A stretch of 64,000 bases of DNA, taken from assembly GCF_014054525.1 (NCBI RefSeq), contig NZ_CP059564.1, positions 568,357 through 632,356 on the forward strand. Reading direction: 5' to 3'. The stretch is from Alysiella filiformis (lineage in GTDB: Bacteria; Pseudomonadota; Gammaproteobacteria; Burkholderiales; Neisseriaceae). Position numbers and translations under genes: made by a program. Positions 45,701-54,700 of this stretch are shown here, piece by piece. Every line of letters begins with the position of its first letter. The stretch's first letter is position 1. Under the pieces are notes generated by a model that saw only the letters and a program-made list of their open reading frames with translations, was not told where the DNA came from and ran no database searches.

Positions 45701-48700
45701 CGAAGCCAAAGCAGGCTTAACCACAGGTAACATTACCGTTAATGATGGTACCAACCCAGCCCAACCTGCAGGTACCGTAAGTGGCGATACCACCAATGGT
45801 AAAGCTGCGTCTGTAGATGATGTGGTTAAAGCCGTTAATGAAAGTGGCTTTAAAGTAGCAGCCAACGGCACCACCAGCAAAGACCCCAAAGAACCAAGCA
45901 AAGACAATATTGTCAATGCAGGCGATGTGTTGAACTTTGCCAATGGACAAGGCACCAAAGCCAATGTAACGGTAGATGGCAATACTACAACTGTACGCAT
46001 TGATTCGCCATTGGCGTATGTGAACAGCACAGCACCAACAGACACATCTAACCCAACCAATACCGTGAAGTTTGTGGGTTCAGATGCGGCTAAACCTGTG
46101 TCTGTACAAAACGTGAACAGTGGTGTGGGCAGCGTAACTAATTTGGATACCCCAGTTGGTGATGCAGCAAAATTAGAACCTGCTGACAAGAAAAAGATTG
46201 CAGAAGCGATTGACAACGCTGCTGGCAATACTTTAACCAACGCAGTGAACGTGGGCGATTTACAGGCAGCCGCAGCAGCAGCGAAGACTGAAGTGAAATC
46301 GCCAAATGAAACCATTGATGTGAAACCGACCACAGGCGACAACGGTCAAACCATTTACAACGTGGAAGTGGCGAACACCACCTTGACCGTATCCAACGGT
46401 ACAAGCAGCACAGGTGCGCCTTCAGCTACGCCAGCAGGCAAAGTTGAAGCACCCAAAGCAGGCGATGAGAACAAATTCGTGAACGCCAATGATTTGGCAG
46501 ACGTGATTAACAAAGCTGGCTTTAACGTGGATTCAGGCAAAGTAGGCAGCGGCATCAACACAGGTAACGCAACCGAGTTGGTGAACGCAGGCGATTTGGT
46601 GAAATTCATCGCAGGCGACAACATCAACATTGCCCAAAAAGGTTCTGAATTTACCTTTGCAACCAGCCATAATCCAACATTTGAAAACAATGTAACGATT
46701 GGCGGTGGCAAAGTAGATGAAAAAGGCAATCCTTTGGTGAAAGTAGGCGACAACTACTACAACCCAAGCGATGTTGAGAACGGTGTACCCAAAACAGGTG
46801 CAACGCCTGTAACGCCAGCAGCAGACAAAGCCGCACCATCTGTAACGTTCAAAGCAGAAGATGCGAAACCTGCAACCAATAATGCCAAAGACAGCGAACC
46901 CTCAACGGCTTTGAACATCACATCAGCCGATGGCAAACCCACGCAAATCACAGGCGTAGGTTCCAGCCTGAATACCACTACTGTACCAACGAATCCTGTT
47001 GGCACAAGCCCTGTTACGCCTGTGAATCAGTCTTTGGTTGATTTGACAAGCAGTACATTGAACCCCAATGCAGTAGCCACAGTAGGCGATTTGCAAAATA
47101 TGGGCTGGGTGGTAAGCACCGCTACGGGCGAATACAAAGATGTGGTGAAAAACGCCAATGAAGTTCAATTTATTGGTGATGGATTGGCAACGGTAACAGG
47201 TGTAACTGAAGGCAATATTCGCAAAATCAAGATTGATGTGAAGACTGCAGAAGAAGCGCAATTGCCAGTGGTGTACACCAATGTTGAGGGTGAGAAGATT
47301 GTCAAAGCAGATGGCAAATTCTACAAAGCTACAGATGTGACCAAAGATGCAGCGACAGGTAAAAATGTGCCTAATAAAGATGCAGAAGAGGTGGCAGCAG
47401 GCGATGTGATTGCGTCCATGAACACGGCTGACAACAGCAGCACCAGACCGATGAATTTGAGCAATGTCAAAGGCAATTTGGCACCGACTTACAATTCAGG
47501 CGACAACATCATCGGTACAGATGGCAAACCCACTGACACAGCAGCAGTTCCTGCCAATGTGAGCAAGTCTGCCAAAGCACCAGCCCCAGCAGATGTGAAA
47601 GCGATGTACAACAACGCTGCCACAGTAGGCGATGTGTTGAATGCAGGCTGGAACATTCAAGGCAATGGTGAAGCCAAAGACTTCGTGAAACCATACGACA
47701 CCGTGAACTTTGTGAACGGCACAGGCACAACTGCCAAAGTTGATGTCAATACAGAAGGTACAATTGCCAATGTGACATACAGTGTGAACGTTGATGGTTC
47801 TACCGTTATTGTGAACAAAGATGGTAAGTTGCAAGCCGTTAGCTCTGCGCCAGAAATGGGCAGCACCGATGCAGAAAAAGGTAAGGCAGTCGTTGGTGAA
47901 TCTGAGATTTACACAGAACAAGGTACCAACGAACGCTTGACCAAGCAGCCTGATGGCAAGTTCACCAAAGTGGACGGCACAGAAGTGTTGGCGGATAACG
48001 TAGTGACTGAAAAAGTAAGTGATGAAGGTAAGGCAGCCAATGTGGGCGACATCGTTGAAACCATCAACAAAACAGGTTTCAACTTGAGTGCCAACAATGC
48101 CAACGAAACCTTGGTGAATCCAGGTGAGAAAGTGGATTTCGTCAATGGTAACGGCACAACTGTAACCTTGACTACGGATGACGAAGGCAACAGCAGCATT
48201 AAAGTGGACAGTCCAATCGCTTATGTGAATAAGGACAAGCCAGAAGACGTATCCACACCAAGCAATACATCTAAATTTGTGGGTGCAGAACCTGTACAAG
48301 TTCAGAATGTGGCAAGTGGTGTACGCGATACCGTGAATGCCAAAGACCCAGCACAACCCACAGGTGCAGAAATCGCCAAAGCAATTGAAAACGCGAGCGC
48401 ACCAAACTTGACCAATGCGGTTAATGTGGGCGATTTGCAGGCAGTATTGAATGCGTCCAAAACCGTAGTGGATTCAAGCGACAAGAGCATTGTTGTAACA
48501 CCAGATGTGAACGAAACCACAGGTGCGACCACTTATGACGTAAAAGTGGCGAACACGACCTTGACCGTATCCAACGGTACAAGCAGCACAGGTGCGCCTT
48601 CAGCTACGCCAGCAGGCAAAGTTGAAGAACCCAGCAAAGACAATGCAAATAAATTTGTGAATGCTGGCGATTTGGCAAAAGTGATTAATGAAGCTGGCTT

Positions 48701-51700
48701 TAACGTGGATTCAGGCAAAGTAGGCAGCGGCATCAATACAGGTAACGCAACCGAGTTGGTGAACGCAGGCGATTTGGTGAAATTCATCGCAGGCGACAAC
48801 ATCAACATTGCCCAAAAAGGTTCTGAATTTACCTTTGCAACCAGCCATAATCCAACATTTGAAAACAATGTAACGATTGGTGGTGGCAAAGTAGATGAAA
48901 AAGGCAATCCTTTGGTGAAAGTAGGCGACAACTACTACAACCCAAGCGATGTTGAGAACGGTGTACCCAAAACAGGTGCAACGCCTATAACGCCAGCAGC
49001 AGACAAAGCCGCACCATCTGTAACGTTCAAAGCAGAAGATGCGAAACCTGCAACCAATAATGCCAAAGACAGCGTACCCTCAACGGCTTTGAACATCACA
49101 TCAGCCGATGGCAAACCCACGCAAATCACAGGTGTAGGTTCCAGCCTGAATGTAACGCCAGTAGAAACCAACCCATTGACAACCACGACCACAGGCAAAG
49201 TACCTGCGAACTTGGTTGATTTGGTTGGCAGCGAAGACGCGCCTGTAAACAGCAATGCAGTAGCCACAGTAGGCGATTTGCAAAATATGGGCTGGGTGGT
49301 GAGCACCACTACGGGCGAATACAAAGATGTGGTGAAAAACGCCAATGAAGTGAAATTCATCGGCACAGGTGGCGCAACCGTAACAGGCAAAACAAATGCA
49401 GAAGGTGTTCGTGAAATCACAATTGATGTCCAAGCACCCGAAGCAGCACAATTGCCCGTGGTGTACACCAATGCAGCAGGCGATAAAGTTGCCAAAGGCG
49501 ATGACGGTAAGTTCTACAAAGCAGCAGATTTGACCGATGGCAAACCCAATGATGGTGCGAAAGAAGTACCCGCATCTGATGTGATTGCGTCCATGAACAC
49601 GGCAGACAACAGCAGCACCAAACCGATGAATTTGAGCAATGTCAAAGGCAATTTGGCACCGACTTACAATTCAGGCGACAACATCATTGAAGGTGGCAAA
49701 CCCACTGACACAGCAGCAGTTCCTGCCAATGTGAGCAAGTCTGCCGAAGCACCAGCCCCAGCAGATGTGAAAGCGATGTACAACAATGCCGCCACAGTAG
49801 GCGATGTGTTGAATGCAGGCTGGAACATTCAAGGTAATGGTGAAGCCAAAGACTTCGTGAAACCATACGATACCGTGAACTTTGTGAACGGCACAGGCAC
49901 AACTGCGGTTGTGACCACCAACGATGAGGGTAACGTGACCAGCGTAACCTTCAACAGCGCGTTGGCATACGTTGATGGCAATGGCAACACGACCACAGAG
50001 GGTAAACCCAATACACCGACCAATGTCGTGAAGTTTGTGGGTGCAGATGAGGCTAAACCTGTGTCTGTACAAAACGTGAACAGCGGTGTGGGCAGCGTAA
50101 CCAATTTGGATACCCCAGTTGGCGATAAAGCAACCTTAACAGCAGAAAACAAAAAAGCGATTGCCGATGCGATTGGCAATGCCAATGGCAGCACATTGAG
50201 CAATGCAGCCAATATTGGTGACGTTCAGGCAGCCGCAGCAGCCGCGAAGACGGAAGTGAAATCGCCAAATGAAACCATTGATGTGAAATCGACCACAGGC
50301 GACAATGGTCAAACCATTTACAACGTGGAAGTGGCGAACACCACCTTGACCGTATCCAACGGTACAGGCAGCACCCCAGCAGGCAAAGTGGAAGCACCCA
50401 AAGCAGGCGATGAGAACAAATTCGTGAACGCCAAAGACTTGGCAGACGCGATTAACAACGCAGGCTTTACTGTAAGTGCCAATGGTGCAAACGGCAGCGT
50501 GGTGAACGCAGGCGAAGTGGTTGATTTGAACAACACCGATGGCAACATTGTCATCAGCAAAGCGTCAGACAACAACAACGTGAGCTTCAACTTGGCAGAC
50601 ACTGTGAAGATTGGTGGTAACAGCAATGCAAGCAACCCAATTACCATCAACAGCACAACAGGTAAGATTGACGGTTTGGTAGGCAACCTGCCTGATACCT
50701 TCAACAACGATGTGTACAACACAGCGAAAGCCCCTGTAACGACCAACGCCAGCTTGCCAGACAACTTGAATGTGAAGAATGCCGCTACCGTAGGCGACAT
50801 CTTGAATTCAGGCTGGAACGTACAAGAAAATGGTGCAGCCAGAGACTTCGTGAAAGCCTACGACACCGTGAACTTTGTGAACGGCTCAGGCACCATCGCG
50901 AATGTATCGGTTAATGCAAATGGTACCATTGCCAACGTGAGCTACAACGCTGATGTAGATGGCACAACCGTGATTGTGAACAAAGATGGCAAATTGCAAG
51001 CCATCAGCGCAGCACCTATAATGGGCAACACCGATGCAGAAAACGGCAAAGCCACAGTGGGTACTTCGCCTGAATACACCGATGAAAAAGGCGACATTTT
51101 GACCAAACGTCCAGATGGCACGTTTGTGAAAGTGGACGGCACCGTAGTGGACGCTGCCAATGTAACCACAACCAATAAGAGCGATGCACCACGCGTTGCC
51201 AATGTGGGCGACATTGTTGAAACCATCAACAAAACAGGCTTTAACATGAGTGCCAACAATGCCAACAGCACTTTGGTGAACCCAGGCGAAACCGTGAACT
51301 TTGTGAACGGTAACGGCACAAGCGTGAGCTTGAGCACCGATGCCAATGGCACAAGCACCATTAAAGTGGACAGCCCGATTGCGTATGTGAATGCCAATAA
51401 GGACGACACTTCTACGCCAAGCAACACTTCAACGTTTGTGGGCGCAGAACCTGTACAAGTTCAAAATGTGGCAAGTGGCGTACGCGCAGAAAGCAAAGTT
51501 CCTGCTGCCAATGTAAGCAACCCAACCGCAGGCGATAAGAAAGCCATTGCCAATGCGATTGGCAACGTCACAGGTGCGACCTTGACCAACGTAGCCAATA
51601 TTGGCGATGTTCAGGCAGCCGCAGCAGCCGCGAAGACAGAAGTAACATCAGCCAATGGCACGATTGCGGTAAGCAACAGCACAGGTGCAAATGGTCAAAC

Positions 51701-54700
51701 CATTTACAACGTGGAAGTGGCGAACACCACCTTGACCGTATCCAACGGTACAGGCAGCACCCCAGCAGGCAAAGTGGAAGCACCCAAAGCAGGCGATGAG
51801 AACAAATTCGTGAACGCCAAAGACTTGGCAGACGCGATTAACAACGCAGGCTTTACCGTAAGTGCCAATGGTGCAAACGGCAGCGTGGTGAACGCAGGCG
51901 AAGTGGTTGATTTGAACAACACCGATGGCAACATTGTCATCAGCAAAGCGTCAGACAACAACAACGTGAGCTTCAACTTGGCAGACACTGTGAAGATTGG
52001 TGGTAACAGCAATGCAAGCAACCCAATTACCATCAACAGCACAACAGGTAAGATTGACGGTTTGGTAGGCAACCTGCCTGATACCTTCAACAACGATGTG
52101 TACAACACAGCGAAAGCCCCTGTAACAACCAACGCCAGCTTGCCAGATAACTTGAATGTGAAGAATGCCGCTACCGTAGGCGACATCTTGAATTCAGGCT
52201 GGAACGTACAAGGTAATGGTGCAGCCAAAGACTTTGTGAAAGCCTACGACACCGTGAACTTCGTGAACGGCACAGGCACGACCGCAGTGGTTGAAACCGA
52301 CAAAGACGGCAAAGTAACCAATGTTACCTTCAACGTGAATTCACAAGCGTTGAACAACAACAGCCAACAACCTGTTGTGTACACCTTGCAAGACGGCACA
52401 CGCGTTTACCCAAGTCCAAAAGGCGATGGCACATTTACCAAAGAGCCTAATGGCGAAGGCGATGTGATTGACCCACGCGCAACCGATGCACCGAAAATCA
52501 TCGCGTCCATGAACAGCGCGGGCAACAACACCACCGCACCAACCGTTTTGGCAAACGTGAACGGTAACTTGGCACCCACTTACAATGCAGGCGACAACAT
52601 CATCGGTACAGATGGCAAGCCAACTGACACCGCAGCAGTTCCTGCCAATGTGAGCAAGTCTGCCGAGGCACCAGCACCGAAAGATGTGAAAGCGATGTAC
52701 AACAACGCCGCCACAGTAGGCGACGTGTTGAATGCAGGCTGGAACATTCAAGGCAATGGTGAAGCCAAAGACTTCGTGAAACCATACGACACCGTGAACT
52801 TTGTAAACGGCACAGGCACAACTGCGGTTGTGACCACCGATGAAGAAGGCAAAGCGACCAGCGTAACCTTCAACAGCGCGTTGGCATACGTTGATGGCAA
52901 TGGCAACACGACCACAGCCGATGGCAAACCCAATGCACCAACCAACACAGTAAGTTTGGTAGGCGGTAACACTTCTGCACCTGTAACCATTATTGGTGCA
53001 ACAAGTGGCTTGACCCCAACACCTGTTACCACTATGCCATTGGGCAATACAGGTGCGCCAGTGAATAACAGCCTGATTAACTTCAACAACTTGCCAACAC
53101 CAGTAGCGGATAATACCGTGGCAACTGTGGGCGATTTGCGCAACTTGGGTTGGGTGGTATCTGCCAAAGGCAATAACTACTCTGACGCTGTGAAATCGTC
53201 TAACGAAGTGGAATTTGTGGGCGAAAATGGTGTGAGCGTAACGGGTATGACCAAAGACGGTAAACGCATCATTACCATTCAAGGTGTAACCCAAGCGATG
53301 TCTGTGAACACCACAGGTCAAGCACAATTGGGTAACGTAACGGGTGCCAATGTTTCAGGCAGCCCAGCAGGTAACACGACTGCGCCAAGCACCGCCCCAA
53401 GCAATGCAGGCACAACCTTGGCAACAGCCCAAGATGTGGTGAACACCATCAACAACGTAAGCTGGAACTCCACAACTGCGGTTGCACCAAACAGCACAGG
53501 CGTAGCCAACACAACAGGCGACACTTCTGTTAAGGCAGGCGACACCATGACCTTTACCGCAGGCAACAACATGAACTTGACGCAAGACGGTAAGAACTTG
53601 ACCATTGCCACCAAAGACAATGTAACGTTCAACACCATGAATGCGACCAACGTGAATGTTGCACCACAAGGTAATTTGACTGTGGGTGGTAACGCTACTG
53701 TTGATGTGGGTGGTAACAAAATCCTGAATGTTGCCAATGGCAATTTGAGTGCGAATAGCACCGATGCGGTAAATGGCAGCCAGTTGTATCAAATCTACCA
53801 AGTGGTAGGTGGTAACAACCAAAATGTAACCACAACAAATGGTACACTTGTTCCTGTACAGAATGGCACTACGCCAAATGGCACAAATAATGCGACTGTT
53901 CCAAATGGTACAAGCACCATTAACACCGCGCTTGTGATACCTGCTAGCCCAAATAGCAACATCACGGTCATTAACGGTAACGTATCCAATACCCCTGTTT
54001 CCAACAACTATACGATGACAACGTATAACGTTGAAGGTCAGAAAAACTACATTACCAATAACGTGCTTGAAGCAATTGGTCGCATGAATGAACAAGGTAT
54101 TCAGTTCTTCCACACCAATGACGGTACGGGTAAATTGCGTGCGATTCAAGGCGAAAATGACACGGATTCCAGCGCATCAGGCAAATGGGCGACCGCAATC
54201 GGCTCTCGTTCAGAAGCCGCAGGCGCACAAGCCATTGCAATGGGACGTGAAGCCAAAGCCTTGGGTCAAGACAGCATTGCAATTGGTACTGGCAACGTGG
54301 TAACGGGCAAAGGCTCGGGTGCAATTGGCGACCCATCATTGGTAACAGGTGATGCTTCGTACTCATTCGGTAACAACAACACCTTGGCATTTGATGACAC
54401 CTTTGCAATTGGTAACAACATCAAGCAAACCCAAGCCAACTCCATCTTCTTGGGTAATGCAACGGGCTACTCTTATGCAACAGGTACCGATGAGAATTTG
54501 GTGAAAGCGGCTGATGAGCAAGTTTATGCTCTGGCAAAAGCTGCTGATACCGAAAGCACATTGAAGAATACCTATGAGTTGGCTGCCAAAGCGGTAACCG
54601 ATTTGAACAATGCCACAGCAGAGAAAAAAGCTGAAGCCCAAGCCAAAGCTGACGCGCTGAAAGCAGATTGGGAAAAGGCACAAAAAGCCTTGGGAGACGC

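Noticed and set aside
46515-46972. Adhesin block duplication as an insertion sequence
   Set aside because: The blocks lie within the reading frame, have no terminal inverted repeats or target duplications and encode stalk modules.
52341-53327. Long minus-strand frames opposite the adhesin (up to 328 codons)
   Set aside because: The repetitive Asn/Thr/Gly-rich codons of the adhesin avoid stop codons on the opposite strand. The translated products are repetitive, Cys- and His-rich and lack starts with ribosome binding sites.
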